Of a DNA stretch of 64,000 nucleotides, positions 11,966-21,355 are shown piece by piece. The stretch covers positions 1,116,001 through 1,180,000 of the forward strand of contig NZ_JADWPE010000003.1 in the NCBI RefSeq assembly GCF_017308985.1, read 5' to 3'. A program made the position numbers and the translations under genes. How positions within the stretch are numbered: the stretch's first letter is position 1; each line of letters starts with the position of its first letter. The notes beneath the pieces are model-generated. The model was not told where the DNA came from and searched no databases. It saw only the letters and a program-made list of their open reading frames with translations. Origin of the DNA: Lysobacter changpingensis (GTDB lineage Bacteria > Pseudomonadota > Gammaproteobacteria > Xanthomonadales > Xanthomonadaceae).

Positions 11966-13951
11966 CTACTTCGCGGCCTTCGCTTCCGCGGCGCCGGCTC
12001 CGGTCGTCGCGACCGCGCCGCCGAGGCTGCGCGAAAGGAACGCGAGCAGTTGCGTGTAGAACGCCTGACGGTGTTCCTGCGTGTAGAAGCCGTGCGCTTC
12101 GGTGTCGTAGTAGAGGGTTTCCACCGGCACGCCGGCCTTGCGCAGGGCCGACTCCATCATCCGGCTGTGCTCGATCGGCGCGACGCGATCCTCACCGCCC
12201 GCGGCGAGGAACACCGGCACCTTGATGCGGTCGGCGAGGCGGTTCGGCGAAACGTCGCCCAGCGCGGCGGGATCGCCGACCCATTCGCGCAGCCAGTTGC
12301 CCGAACGGCGACTGTCGCGGGTGTCGTCGGCGATCATCTTCGGCAGGTCGTACACGCCCACGTAGCCCACCGCGCACTTGTAGAGGTCCGGTTCCTTCGC
12401 CACGCCCATCAACGAGGCGTACGCGCCATAGCTTGCGCCGTACAGGCAGATGCGGCCCTTGTCGGCGATGCCTTCGGCGATGGCCCAGCGCGTGGCGTCG
12501 GTGAGGTCGTCCTGCATCCGGCCGCCCCACTCGCGCGCACCGGCGCTGACGTAGGACTTGCCGTAACCGGACGAACCCCGGTAGTTCAGTTGCAGCACGG
12601 CATAGCCCGCCGCCGACAGGAGCTGGGCGTCGGAGTCGAACTCCCAGTGATCCTGCACGTCGATCGGGCCGCCGTGCGGCATCACCACGAGCGGAAGGTT
12701 CCGGCCGTTGCTGCCGTTCGGCGTGGTGATGTACCCGTGCAGCAGCATGCCGTCGCGCGCCTTCACCTCGATCGGCTTCGACGTCGCCTGCTGCGCCGGA
12801 TCGAACCATTCACGCTTGGCCAGTACGTGCGCGGCCTTCCTGGCCTTCGTGTCAAAGAGGTAGAAGTCGCCCGGATTCTGGTCGCTGTACACCTGGACCA
12901 GCGCGAGCGAGCCGTCGTTGGTCTGCGATGTGACGACCACGCCCTGTCCCGCGAACGCCGCCTCAAGGCTCTTCTGAAGGCGCGCCTCGGGGGCCTCGCG
13001 CTCGAAAAAATCCGAATGGAGGCGGCCGTCGGAGAAGTACGCGCCGATCGGCACGCGCGTGTTGTTGCGGTAGATGATGCGCCACGGGTCGGCGCGGTCG
13101 TCGCGCAGCACCTGCGTGCGCTTGCGCGTCGCCAGGTCCATCGCGACGATCGCATCGGGACCGCTCGGTTGTTCGACCTGCAGGTACACCGTCTGGTTGT
13201 CCGCGGAGAAGCCGACCGGCACCTCGAACAGGCCATCCTTCTCGATCGTCACCAGGTCCCACGCGGCGCCGTCGCCGGTGCGGTAGTAGAGGTGACGGAT
13301 GTTGTCCGAATTCGAGCCCCAGGTGAACCGCACCACGCCCTGGTTGTCGGTGGCGAAGCGCGCGTTGCGCATCGGTGCGATCGCCACGCGCTGCATCCGC
13401 CCGGTGAACGCGTCGATGCGCTCGGCGGTCGAGTGCGGATCCCGCGAATACGGCTGCGCAGAGATCAGCGCGGTACGCCCATCGCCGACCGGGGTCGGGA
13501 TCAGGTAGGCCCAGATCCGGTCGTTGCCCTTCTTCGGCTTGATGTTCGTGCCCAGGCCGCCGTCCTGCGTGCGATAACCGACCAGCATCTCGGCCTTGCC
13601 GCCGTCGGCGTTCATCGCGAACAGCTCGCCGGTGGGTTGCGGCTCGTCGAGCGAACCGAACTTCTCGGCGGCGCTCAGCACCACGCGCTCCGGGCCGACC
13701 CATTCGAAATCCGCGATGTAGTTGTCGCGGGGCAGCCTGAACGTGCCGGTGAGCTTGCCGGTCTGGCGTTCGATCACCGCCAGCACGCTGCGGTCCTCCA
13801 TCGGCAGCGTCGCCGCGAAATACTGCCCGCCTGGCGAGATCCTGATGTCGGTGAACTGGTCCTTGCGCGTGTAGACCGATACATCGACGCCACCGGCCGC
13901 GGCATTGAGCGATAACGCCGCGAGAGCAGCGACGAGCAGAAGCTTCTTCAT
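11966..13951 (-). CDS. Second exported S9 family serine peptidase
   Basis: This 661-residue protein starts with the signal peptide MKKLLLVAALAALSLNAAAG. It continues with a beta-propeller-like half and a C-terminal alpha/beta hydrolase. The catalytic serine lies in YGASYGAY, the aspartate in GGEDRVAP and the histidine in EAHGF. It differs from the enzyme at 5337 in sequence and propeller motifs, so it is a second subfamily rather than a recent duplicate. ATG 13951 is chosen over the longer frame (13,952-14,005) because a GGAAGGGG ribosome site and a signal peptide follow this start. Expected role: periplasmic or secreted release of di- or oligopeptides, feeding the nearby OPT and POT carriers. 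The C-terminus is alanine-rich. Confidence 0.9.
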   Translation of the reverse strand: MKKLLLVAALAALSLNAAAGGVDVSVYTRKDQFTDIRISPGGQYFAATLPMEDRSVLAVIERQTGKLTGTFRLPRDNYIADFEWVGPERVVLSAAEKFGSLDEPQPTGELFAMNADGGKAEMLVGYRTQDGGLGTNIKPKKGNDRIWAYLIPTPVGDGRTALISAQPYSRDPHSTAERIDAFTGRMQRVAIAPMRNARFATDNQGVVRFTWGSNSDNIRHLYYRTGDGAAWDLVTIEKDGLFEVPVGFSADNQTVYLQVEQPSGPDAIVAMDLATRKRTQVLRDDRADPWRIIYRNNTRVPIGAYFSDGRLHSDFFEREAPEARLQKSLEAAFAGQGVVVTSQTNDGSLALVQVYSDQNPGDFYLFDTKARKAAHVLAKREWFDPAQQATSKPIEVKARDGMLLHGYITTPNGSNGRNLPLVVMPHGGPIDVQDHWEFDSDAQLLSAAGYAVLQLNYRGSSGYGKSYVSAGAREWGGRMQDDLTDATRWAIAEGIADKGRICLYGASYGAYASLMGVAKEPDLYKCAVGYVGVYDLPKMIADDTRDSRRSGNWLREWVGDPAALGDVSPNRLADRIKVPVFLAAGGEDRVAPIEHSRMMESALRKAGVPVETLYYDTEAHGFYTQEHRQAFYTQLLAFLSRSLGGAVATTGAGAAEAKAAK

Positions 13952-14038
13952 GGGGCCCCTTCCGTGTGAGTTCGTCGCCCAGCTCCCCGCTGGCGACGCC
14001 TGCAAGCCTAACGCGTTGTGGCGAACGGTGGCGCGGAA

Positions 14039-14923
14039 TCAGGCCAGCGTCCGCGCGAGCGCATCCCGCCAGTGCGGCAGGTCCAGCGCGTACTCCACGC
14101 GCAGGCGTGCGGTGTCGAGCACCGAGTACGCCGGGCGTGCCGCGCGCGTGGGGTAATCGGCGGTCGCGATCGCATGCACGAGGGGGCGACGCGCGAGCAT
14201 CCCGCGTGCCGTCGCTTCGTCGAAGATCGCCTCGGCGAAGCCGTGCCAGGTCGTCTGTCCGTCCGCGACGAGATGACGCACGCCGGCGGCGACGATGCCG
14301 CGGCGCAGGATCGCCGCCGTCGCATCCGCGATGAGCCATGCCGGCGTGGGGCAGCCATGCTGGTCGGCGACCACGCGCAGTTCGTCGCGTTCGGCGCCGA
14401 TGCGCAGCATGGTTCGCAGGAAATTGTGACCGTGGAGGCCGTAGACCCAGGCGGTTCGCAGGATCAGGTGGCGCGCGCCGCTCCGGGCGATCGCCGCCTC
14501 GCCTTCGAGCTTGCTGTCGCCGTAGACGCCCAGTGGCGCGGTCGGATCGTCCTCGCGATACGGACGCGTGCCACGGCCGTCGAAGACGTAGTCGGTGGAG
14601 TAATGCACGAGCGCGGCACCGGATGCGGCGCACGCCGCCGCGAGGTGCCCCGCAGCCTGCGCGTTGATCCGGAACGCGGCTTCGGCGTCGTCCTCCGCGC
14701 GATCCACCGCGGTGTACGCGGCGGCGTTGACGACGACGTCCGGACGCACGCGCGCAACGAGCGGCGCAATCGCATCCAGGTCGGACAGGTCCAGCGATTC
14801 GCACGCCGCACCATCATCGAGCCGACCATTGCGCGTGGTGGCGACCACATCGCCCAGCGGCGCAAGGCTGCGCGTGAGCGCATGGCCGACCTGCCCGTTC
14901 GCGCCGACGAGAAGCAGCTTCAC
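14039..14923 (-). CDS. rfbD: dTDP-4-dehydrorhamnose reductase
   Basis: A 294-residue NAD(P)H-dependent SDR-fold enzyme performing the last step of dTDP-L-rhamnose synthesis. It shows the nucleotide-binding GANGQVG (residues 7-13), the catalytic YxxxK as YGDSK (134-138), and family blocks NAAAYTAVDRAE and YSTDYVFDG. The open frame extends far upstream, but that part is shadow of rfbC; GTG 14923 has GAGG eight bases before it and gives the normal N-terminus. It is the last gene of the rmlBACD operon, ten bases after rfbC. L-rhamnose is used for lipopolysaccharide or exopolysaccharide. Confidence 0.96.
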   Translation of the reverse strand: MKLLLVGANGQVGHALTRSLAPLGDVVATTRNGRLDDGAACESLDLSDLDAIAPLVARVRPDVVVNAAAYTAVDRAEDDAEAAFRINAQAAGHLAAACAASGAALVHYSTDYVFDGRGTRPYREDDPTAPLGVYGDSKLEGEAAIARSGARHLILRTAWVYGLHGHNFLRTMLRIGAERDELRVVADQHGCPTPAWLIADATAAILRRGIVAAGVRHLVADGQTTWHGFAEAIFDEATARGMLARRPLVHAIATADYPTRAARPAYSVLDTARLRVEYALDLPHWRDALARTLA

Positions 14924-14933
14924 GATGCGCGCC

Positions 14934-15491
14934 TCACGGCGAATTGACCGGCAGACGGTCCTCGGGGATTTCGTCCAGGAACGGCGCGCGCGCGTCCTTG
15001 TCAGACAGCGTGACGTCGGACACCGGCCAGTCGATCGCGAGCCGCGCATCGTTCCAGCGGATGGCCGCATCGGCCGTCGCGTCGTAGGTCGCAGTGCACA
15101 GGTAGGTGAACACCGCGCGCTCGCTGAGCGTGACGAAACCGTGCGCGAAGCCTTCGGGGATCCAGAAATGCCGCTTGTTCTCCGCGCTGAGCAGCACCGC
15201 GGTCCAGCGGCCGAAATGCGGCGAGCCGCGACGGATGTCGACCGCGACGTCCCACACCTCGCCTTCGACCACGCTGACGTACTTGCCTTGCGGATTCGGC
15301 CACTGGTAATGGAGGCCGCGCAGCACGCCGCGCCGCGAGGACGAGACGTTGCCCTGGACGAAGGTTGGACGTATTCCCGAGTCGCCCAGCCTGTCGAGGT
15401 TGAACGACTCGAAGAAGAAGCCGCGATCGTCCCCGAACACGCGCGGTTCGATCACCACGCATCCGGGCAGGTCGGTTTCGATGACCTTCAC
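14934..15491 (-). CDS. rfbC: dTDP-4-dehydrorhamnose 3,5-epimerase
   Basis: A 185-residue cupin-type epimerase of standard length. It has the family blocks [29 protein letters not shown] (the histidine is catalytic in the family) and the Tyr-containing [10 protein letters not shown] region. The GTG start at 15491 overlaps the rfbA stop as GTGA, indicating translational coupling. The longer 407-codon open frame seen on this strand is only an out-of-frame reading of rfbA joined to rfbC and is not a fusion. It acts between rfbB and rfbD in dTDP-L-rhamnose synthesis. Confidence 0.96.
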   Translation of the reverse strand: MKVIETDLPGCVVIEPRVFGDDRGFFFESFNLDRLGDSGIRPTFVQGNVSSSRRGVLRGLHYQWPNPQGKYVSVVEGEVWDVAVDIRRGSPHFGRWTAVLLSAENKRHFWIPEGFAHGFVTLSERAVFTYLCTATYDATADAAIRWNDARLAIDWPVSDVTLSDKDARAPFLDEIPEDRLPVNSP

Positions 15492-16372
15492 GGCACCGGG
15501 CCCCGCTCGGCCAGGCTCAACAGGTATTCGCCGTAGCCATTCTTGGCGAGCGGACGCGCGAGTGCGTTGAGCTGTTCGGCGTTGATCCAGCCGTTGTTCC
15601 AGGCGATCTCTTCCGGGCAGCACACGCGAAGGCCCTGACGCGCCTCGATCGTCTCGATGTAGTTGGACGCTTCCAGGAGCGACTGGTGGGTGCCGGTGTC
15701 GAGCCAGGCATAACCGCGGCCGAGCTGCTCCAGATGCAGCGAGCCTTCGTCGAGGTACCGCTGATTGAGATCCGTGATTTCCAGCTCGCCGCGCGCGGAC
15801 GGCTTGAGTTCGGCCGCGAAGTCGCTCGCCCGGCCGTCGTAGAAGTACAGGCCGGTGACGGCGTAGTTCGACCGCGGCTGCGCCGGCTTTTCCTCCAGGC
15901 CGATCACGCGGCCGGCGGCATCGAACTCCGCCACGCCGTAGCGCTGCGGATCGCGCACCCAGTAGCCGAACACCGTCGCGCCGTCGTGCCGCGAATCGGC
16001 GCGTCGGAGCATCGCCGTCAGGCCCGGGCCGTGGAAGATATTGTCGCCCAGCACCAGGCAGCTGGACTGGCCTGCGACGAAATCGCGGCCGATCAGGTAC
16101 GCCTGCGCCAGCCCGTCCGGGCTCGGCTGCACGGCGTACTCGATGCGCATGCCCCACTGCGAACCATCGCCAAGCAGCGCGCGGAACAGAGGCTGCTCGT
16201 GCGGCGTGTTGATGATCAGCACTTCGCGGATGCCCGCCAGCATCAGCACGCTGAGCGGGTAATAGATCATCGGCTTGTCGTACACCGGCAGCAGCTGCTT
16301 GCTGATGCCCTGCGTGATCGGATACAGCCGCGTACCGCTTCCGCCGGCCAGGATGATTCCCTTGCGACTCAT
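15488..16372 (-). CDS. rfbA: Glucose-1-phosphate thymidylyltransferase
   Basis: A 294-residue enzyme with the nucleotidyltransferase motif [11 protein letters not shown] (residues 10-20), followed by [18 protein letters not shown]. It makes dTDP-glucose from glucose-1-phosphate and dTTP, the entry to the rhamnose pathway. ATG 16372 has an excellent GAGGGTAGG ribosome site; codons further upstream are not conserved. It follows rfbB by ten bases and overlaps rfbC by four, in the order rfbB-A-C-D on the minus strand. Confidence 0.97.
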   Translation of the reverse strand: MSRKGIILAGGSGTRLYPITQGISKQLLPVYDKPMIYYPLSVLMLAGIREVLIINTPHEQPLFRALLGDGSQWGMRIEYAVQPSPDGLAQAYLIGRDFVAGQSSCLVLGDNIFHGPGLTAMLRRADSRHDGATVFGYWVRDPQRYGVAEFDAAGRVIGLEEKPAQPRSNYAVTGLYFYDGRASDFAAELKPSARGELEITDLNQRYLDEGSLHLEQLGRGYAWLDTGTHQSLLEASNYIETIEARQGLRVCCPEEIAWNNGWINAEQLNALARPLAKNGYGEYLLSLAERGPVP

Positions 16373-16382
16373 TTGCCTACCC

Positions 16383-17435
16383 TCATCCCTGACCGATGCG
16401 CTCAAGACGGTAACTGCCGTCCAGCACACGCTGCACCCACGGCTGGTTGTCCATGTACCAGCCGACGGTGAGCGCGATGCCCTCGTCGAACGTCACGGTC
16501 GGCGCCCACCGCAGTTCGTTCTTGAGCTTGGAAGCATCGATCGCGTACCGGCGATCGTGACCGGGACGATCGGCGACGAAGGTGATCAGCGACTCGCGGG
16601 AGCGACCATCCGCCAGCGGCGAACGCTCGTCGAGCAAGCGGCAGATCGCCTTCACGACCTCAAGATTCTGCCGTTCCGCGTCTCCGCCGACGTTGTAGGT
16701 CTCGCCGACGCGACCAGACTCAAGGACCCGCCGGATCGCGGCGCAGTGATCCCCCACGTAGAGCCAGTCGCGTACGTTGCGGCCGTCGCCGTACACCGGC
16801 AGCGGTTCGCCGGCCAACGCGCGGGCGATGATCAGCGGAATGAGCTTTTCCGGGAACTGGTACGGACCGTAGTTGTTCGAGCAGTTCGTGGTGAGCACCG
16901 GCAGGCCGTACGTGTGGTGGAACGCACGAACCAGATGATCCGATGCCGCCTTCGACGCCGAGTAGGGCGAGTTCGGCGCATACGGGGTTTCTTCGGTGAA
17001 CTTGCCCGATTCGCCCAGCGTTCCGTACACCTCGTCCGTCGAAACGTGCAGGAAGCGGAACGCGTCGCGACCTGCGGCGTCCAGCGACTTCCAGTAATCG
17101 CGCGATTTTTCCAGCAGGTTCAGCGTACCCACCACGTTCGTCTGCACGAACGCGGCCGGCCCGTCGATGGAGCGGTCCACGTGGCTTTCGGCCGCGAAGT
17201 TGACGATCGCGTCAGGACGATGTTCGCGCAGCAGGCGCTCGATGAGTGCGGCGTCACCGATGTCGCCCTGCACCAACACGTGTCGGGGATCGTTCTCAAG
17301 CGACGCGAGCGTGTCGACGTTACCCGCATAGGTAAGCGCGTCGAGATTCACGACATTGATGTTGCGCTGTACAGCTTCCAGGACGAAGTTGCCGCCGATG
17401 AAGCCTGCACCTCCCGTCACGAGCCATGTCGTCAC
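16383..17435 (-). CDS. rfbB: dTDP-glucose 4,6-dehydratase
   Basis: A 350-residue extended SDR enzyme with GGAGFIGG (residues 8-15), the Thr-Asp-Glu triad STDEVYG (132-138) and YSASK (158-162), all required for the oxidation, dehydration and reduction cycle. The start is GTG at 17435, with AAGGA seven bases upstream. It is the first gene of the rmlBACD operon. The 47-base gap to ssb on the same strand leaves read-through from ssb possible. Product: dTDP-4-keto-6-deoxyglucose. Confidence 0.97.
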   Translation of the reverse strand: MTTWLVTGGAGFIGGNFVLEAVQRNINVVNLDALTYAGNVDTLASLENDPRHVLVQGDIGDAALIERLLREHRPDAIVNFAAESHVDRSIDGPAAFVQTNVVGTLNLLEKSRDYWKSLDAAGRDAFRFLHVSTDEVYGTLGESGKFTEETPYAPNSPYSASKAASDHLVRAFHHTYGLPVLTTNCSNNYGPYQFPEKLIPLIIARALAGEPLPVYGDGRNVRDWLYVGDHCAAIRRVLESGRVGETYNVGGDAERQNLEVVKAICRLLDERSPLADGRSRESLITFVADRPGHDRRYAIDASKLKNELRWAPTVTFDEGIALTVGWYMDNQPWVQRVLDGSYRLERIGQG

Positions 17436-17482
17436 TGAAATTCCTTATCGACTCTTGAAATACGGAAATGACCTGGACGGAC

Positions 17483-17983
17483 TCAGAACGGAATATCGTC
17501 GTCCGCGAAATCGTCGTTGAAGCTGCTCGACTTGGCCGGCGGGGCCTCGCGACGCGGGGCGGATTCCTGGCGCGCCGGGGGACGCGACGAACGCTCGCCG
17601 CCACCGCCGCGATATTCGCCACGGCTGCCGCCGCCGCCCTCGCCGCCCGGGCGACCGCCGAGCATCTGCATCTCGTCGGCGATGATGTCGGTGGAGTAGC
17701 GCTCCACGCCGTCCTGGCCGGTGTACTTGTCGTAGCGGATCGAGCCTTCGACGTAGACCTGGCTGCCCTTGCGCAGGTATTCGCCGGCGATCTCGCCGAG
17801 CTTGCCGAAGAAGGTCACCCGGTGCCACTCGGTGCGCTCCTGGGTATTGCCATCGCGGTCCTTGCGCACGCTGGTCGTGGCCAGGCGGGCCTTGGTCACC
17901 GCCATGCCGCCCTGGGTGTACTTGGTTTCGGGATCGTCGCCCAGGTTGCCGACCAGGATCACCTTGTTGATGCCGCGTGCCAT
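17483..17983 (-). CDS. ssb: Single-stranded DNA-binding protein
   Basis: A 166-residue SSB with an OB-fold from residue 5 to about 110 ([43 protein letters not shown]), a Gly/Arg-rich flexible linker and the acidic tip DDDIPF. That tip recruits replication and repair partners. Length and tail are standard for gammaproteobacteria. A TATGAT box at 18072-18067 (minus strand) lies about 84 bases upstream of the start. In many relatives ssb lies near uvrA; here it precedes the rhamnose operon instead. Confidence 0.98.
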   Translation of the reverse strand: MARGINKVILVGNLGDDPETKYTQGGMAVTKARLATTSVRKDRDGNTQERTEWHRVTFFGKLGEIAGEYLRKGSQVYVEGSIRYDKYTGQDGVERYSTDIIADEMQMLGGRPGGEGGGGSRGEYRGGGGERSSRPPARQESAPRREAPPAKSSSFNDDFADDDIPF

Positions 17984-18066
17984 GGGAGTGCGTTCCCCTC
18001 TTCGTATGTGTGCTTCGTCTGGAGGCCGGGCACGCGGGGCAAAGCCACCGTGCCGGCAGGGGAAGC

Positions 18067-18072
18067 ATCATA
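18067..18072 (-). promoter_or_regulatory. Probable -10 box of ssb
   Basis: TATGAT reads on the minus strand, 84 bases before the ssb ATG. The expected -35 position reads GGTGGC, a poor match, so the call is tentative. Confidence 0.35.
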
Positions 18073-18125
18073 ACAGCCGTCCGTCGTCCGCCACCGGCGC
18101 GAACCGGCGGCGCGGACGTCGGCAA

Positions 18126-18440
18126 TCACATGCGCGTGAGGTCTCCGAAACGGCAGGCGAAGGCCAGGAACATGCTTGCCCGGACGTCGGACTCGGCCTC
18201 ACCGGTGCGTAGGGCATAGCGCTCGCAGGCGTGGCTGAACAGGTCGGCCAGGAGCGTGCCGAAGTCCGTGGGTCCGCCTTCGATGCACGGGCAGACGGTC
18301 ATGGAGAGGCTGCGGTCGACGGCCCACAGCCGCAACAGTTCGAACGACGCCGGATCCTCCTGCGCCCCTTCGGGAATGGCGAGCGCCTCCCGGGCGAGGA
18401 TACGGTCCTTGTCCTTGCCACGGGCGGCGCGACTTGCCAT
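18126..18440 (-). CDS. Small conserved protein, DUF5076-like
   Basis: A 104-residue soluble protein: a basic N-terminus (MASRAARGKDKDRI), then PEGAQEDPASFELLRLWAVD, a beta segment (SLSMTVCPCIEGGPTDFG) and a helix (LADLFSHACERYALR). This arrangement resembles the DUF5076 family as I remember it; no function is known. Its ATG shares one base with the stop of the upstream 96-residue gene (TGATG), so the two are coupled. It ends 142 bases before the ssb start, on the same strand. Confidence 0.6.
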   Translation of the reverse strand: MASRAARGKDKDRILAREALAIPEGAQEDPASFELLRLWAVDRSLSMTVCPCIEGGPTDFGTLLADLFSHACERYALRTGEAESDVRASMFLAFACRFGDLTRM

Positions 18441-18730
18441 CAGGCGATCGCTCCTTCGACGGGCCGGGCCGCACCCGTCGGGCCGAGGCGCCGCAGGACT
18501 TCGTCCAGTTCGGCATCCAGGTCGATGCAGGCGGTGCCGGTCCGCTGGGTGGTGCCGGCGACGTAGCGATCCAGCGCGTGCGCGACCGCCTCCAGCAGCG
18601 CCTCGCGCCGCGCGCCGCCGAGCAGGCGCAGGCTGCGTTCGATCAGATCGGCGTGGCGCAGCCCCGGCCATTGCGGGATGGCGACCGGGGTAACCGCGGC
18701 GTCCGCGGCGGCATTGCATCGTGTGGTCAT
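18440..18730 (-). CDS. Small hypothetical protein upstream of the DUF5076-like gene
   Basis: A 96-residue protein that I do not recognise. It is mostly helical, with a segment LRHADLIERSLRLLGGARREALLEAVAHALDRYV and a C-terminal DAELDEVLRRLG helix. It contains no membrane segment and no obvious catalytic motif. Translation is coupled to the next gene by a one-base stop/start overlap, and the start is ATG 18730. It is divergent from ispB across about 150 bases. A longer antisense frame through ispB on this strand is a shadow. Confidence 0.5.
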   Translation of the reverse strand: MTTRCNAAADAAVTPVAIPQWPGLRHADLIERSLRLLGGARREALLEAVAHALDRYVAGTTQRTGTACIDLDAELDEVLRRLGPTGAARPVEGAIA

Positions 18731-18850
18731 GAAGCGTTCGCTCCGGTGGCGGGTCTGGGCGATGCGGCGCATCGAAACCACAGGTTGTGTGCGCGACCCG
18801 GCGACGTACATCGGAACTGTCCGAAAAATCCTCGCAACGAGTGCGCCCCG

Positions 18851-18856
18851 TATAAT
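18851..18856 (+). promoter_or_regulatory. Consensus -10 box of ispB
   Basis: A perfect TATAAT lies 28 bases before the ispB ATG. The -35 region 17 bases upstream (atcctc) is poor. Confidence 0.7.
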
Positions 18857-18883
18857 CCAGAGCCCCTCACTCGCGGTTCGCCC

Positions 18884-19900
18884 ATGCAACCCAGTCCGAC
18901 GACGACCCCGGCCGTCCCCGACCTGGCCACCATCCAGGCCCTGGCCCGTCAGGACATGGCGGCGGTGGACGCGCTGATCCGGCGCCGGCTCGCATCGGAC
19001 GTGGTGCTGATCAACCAGGTCGCCGAGTACATCGTCGGTGCCGGTGGCAAGCGCCTGCGGCCGATGCTGCTGCTGCTCGCCAACGGTGCGCTGGGCGGAC
19101 GCGAAGGCCGCGGCATCGGCGAGGACGCCCACCAGCTCGCGGCGGTGGTCGAATTCATCCACACCGCGACGCTGCTGCACGACGACGTCGTCGACGAATC
19201 CGACCTGCGCCGTGGCCGCAAGACCGCCAACGCGGTGTGGGGCAACGCGGCCAGCGTGCTGGTCGGCGATTTCCTGTATTCGCGCAGCTTCCAGCTGATG
19301 GTCGAACTGGAACGCATGGCGGTGATGCAGATCCTCGCCGACACCACCAACCGCATCGCCGAAGGCGAAGTGCTGCAACTGCTGCACGTGCGCAACCCCG
19401 ATACCGACGAGGCCGCCTACCTGCGCGTGATCGAGCGCAAGACCGCGGTGCTGTTCGCCGCCGCCACCCGCCTGGGCGCGCTGCTGGCGGATGCGGACGA
19501 AGCGACGTGCGATGCGCTGCACGACTACGGCCTGAACCTGGGCTACGCGTTCCAGATCGCCGACGACGTGCTCGATTACGCCTCCGACGCGGCGACGCTC
19601 GGCAAGAACCTCGGCGACGACCTCGCCGAAGGCAAGGCGACGCTGCCGCTGATCCACGCCATCGCGCACAGCGACGCGGCTACGCGCGAGGTCCTGCGCA
19701 ACGCCGTCGAGCACGGCGACACCGACGCGATGCCCGACGTGCTGGCCGCGATCCACGCCACCGGCGGCCTCGATTACAGCCGCCGCCGCGCGCACGAATA
19801 CGCGCAGGCCGCCGAGCGGGCGCTCGACGGCCTGGACGAGAACGACTACACGCTGGCGCTGCGTGGACTGGCGCGTTACGCGGTCAGTCGCGATCACTGA
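18884..19900 (+). CDS. ispB: Polyprenyl (octaprenyl) diphosphate synthase
   Basis: A 338-residue trans-prenyltransferase that makes the quinone side chain. The first Asp-rich motif is DDVVDE (residues 100-105), followed by RRGR; the second is DDVLD (227-231), followed by GKNLGDDLAEGK. The GGKRLRP block (55-61) binds isopentenyl diphosphate. Chain length cannot be read with certainty, but this close to proteobacterial octaprenyl synthases a C40 product is expected. It starts at ATG 18884, has its own consensus -10, and is convergent with murD2. Confidence 0.93.
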   Translation: MQPSPTTTPAVPDLATIQALARQDMAAVDALIRRRLASDVVLINQVAEYIVGAGGKRLRPMLLLLANGALGGREGRGIGEDAHQLAAVVEFIHTATLLHDDVVDESDLRRGRKTANAVWGNAASVLVGDFLYSRSFQLMVELERMAVMQILADTTNRIAEGEVLQLLHVRNPDTDEAAYLRVIERKTAVLFAAATRLGALLADADEATCDALHDYGLNLGYAFQIADDVLDYASDAATLGKNLGDDLAEGKATLPLIHAIAHSDAATREVLRNAVEHGDTDAMPDVLAAIHATGGLDYSRRRAHEYAQAAERALDGLDENDYTLALRGLARYAVSRDH

Positions 19901-19930
19901 CGCGATCGCGATCTTCCGCGACCTCGGGAC

Positions 19931-21355
19931 TCAGGCGACGCCGAGTCCCGGAATCGTGCTGATCATCTCCGGATCGAAGCCCGCCAGTTCGGCGAAGTGG
20001 CGTCCGCGCGCCACGTAATCGCGATAGGGGCCGAAACTCGGCGCGCCGGGCGACAGCAGCACGACGCCCTCCCCGCCCAGCGCCGACTTCGCCTGCGCCA
20101 TCGCATCGGCGAGATCGCCGGCTTCACCCAACACGAAGCCCGCCTGCGCGGCGAGCGGTGCGAGCAGCGCATGGATGCGCGGCCCGTTCTGACCCATCGT
20201 GACGATCGACAGCGGCGCATGCGTGTGCATCGCCTCGGCGAAGTCCTCCCACGGCAGGCCGCGATCGTGCCCGCCGATCAGGATCGCCACGCGACGCGAG
20301 GCGAAACACTCCAGCGCCGCGAGGCTCGCGTGTGGTGTGGTGCTGATCGAATCGTTGACGTAGGTGATGCCGTCACGCGTGCCGATCGTTTGCAGGCGGT
20401 GCGGCAGCGGGCGGAAGCTTGCGGCATGCGGCGCGAGCGGCGCCGCGTCCAGCCCCAGCGCTTCGATCGCCGTCAGCACCGCGCACAGGTTGCCGCGATT
20501 GTGGCGTCCCGGCAGCGGCAGTGCGCGTGTGTCCATCACGAATGCATCGCCGCGGTACAGGTCGTCCCCGCGCAGATGCCAGCCGTCGGCGCGCCCGAAC
20601 CAGCGCACCTCGCTGTCGGTGAGCGACGCGCCCAGCTGCGCCAGTCGCGGATCGTTCGCGTTGAGTACGGCGGTGCGCGGCCGAGCCTGCGTGATCAGGC
20701 GGAGTTTGTCCTCGACGTAGCGCTCGTGCGAGCCGTGCCAGTCGAGGTGTTCGGGAAAAATGTTCAGCGCGATCGCCACCTGCGGCCGTACCCCGCTCCC
20801 GGCCACGTCGCCGGTCTGGTAACTGGACAGCTCGATCGCCCAGAATTCCGGCGCGATGTCCGGCTCCAGTGCTTCCAGCAGCGGCAGCCCGATGTTGCCG
20901 GCGAGCGCGGTGACATGGCCGCCGGCGCGCAGCAGATGGGCGAGCAGCGCCGTCGTCGTGCTTTTGCCCTTGGTGCCGGTGACGCAGATCGTGTTCGCGG
21001 CGACGCCATCGACGCCCGCGTGTTCGGCGAACCACAGCGCCGTGCCGCCGATGAAACGCGTGCCGGCCTGCGCGGCGGCGACGGCCTCGGGCTTGTACGG
21101 GCTGATGCCGGGCGATTTCACGACGATGTCGAACGCCGAGAGCGTCGGCGCGGACACGTCCGTTTCGGCGACGAGGTTCGCATCGTGCAGCGCCGTCGCT
21201 TCCACGGCTTCGGCTGTCGAGCAGAACAGCGTCAACGGCAGCGCCGGCAATCGCGCGCGGATCGCGCGATACGCCGCGCGTCCTTCGCGGCCCCAGCCCC
21301 AGAGCGCGACCTTGCGACCGTCGAGCGAGGCGATGTCAGGCGGCGAACTGCGCAC
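19931..21355 (-). CDS. murD2: UDP-N-acetylmuramoyl-L-alanine--L-glutamate ligase (MurD2)
   Basis: A 474-residue Mur ligase with an N-terminal Rossmann-type start ([15 protein letters not shown]), the ATP loop GTKGKST (residues 127-133) and the central family blocks [17 protein letters not shown] and [10 protein letters not shown]. Its own subfamily features and its location next to murL identify it as MurD2, which in Xanthomonas adds L-glutamate rather than D-glutamate to UDP-MurNAc-L-Ala. GTG 21355 is chosen as the start; it overlaps the murL 3' end by 20 bases. Gene order lysAC-murL-murD2 on the minus strand fits one transcript. The L-Glu specificity is inferred from the family and the neighbour, not visible in the residues. 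Confidence 0.9.
   Translation of the reverse strand: MRSSPPDIASLDGRKVALWGWGREGRAAYRAIRARLPALPLTLFCSTAEAVEATALHDANLVAETDVSAPTLSAFDIVVKSPGISPYKPEAVAAAQAGTRFIGGTALWFAEHAGVDGVAANTICVTGTKGKSTTTALLAHLLRAGGHVTALAGNIGLPLLEALEPDIAPEFWAIELSSYQTGDVAGSGVRPQVAIALNIFPEHLDWHGSHERYVEDKLRLITQARPRTAVLNANDPRLAQLGASLTDSEVRWFGRADGWHLRGDDLYRGDAFVMDTRALPLPGRHNRGNLCAVLTAIEALGLDAAPLAPHAASFRPLPHRLQTIGTRDGITYVNDSISTTPHASLAALECFASRRVAILIGGHDRGLPWEDFAEAMHTHAPLSIVTMGQNGPRIHALLAPLAAQAGFVLGEAGDLADAMAQAKSALGGEGVVLLSPGAPSFGPYRDYVARGRHFAELAGFDPEMISTIPGLGVA

Noticed and set aside
9481-12225. 914-codon plus-strand frame through the repeat region and the POT gene
   Set aside because: It passes through the POT gene in another frame and is low-complexity; the true POT gene has a clear signature in its own frame.
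14934-16157. 407-codon frame looking like a fusion of rfbC with another protein
   Set aside because: Its first part is rfbA read in the wrong frame; only the rfbC part is real, with its own GTG start and a GTGA overlap.
18440-19897. 485-codon minus-strand frame across ispB
   Set aside because: Only the 3' 96 codons look like a real gene; the rest is antisense to ispB.
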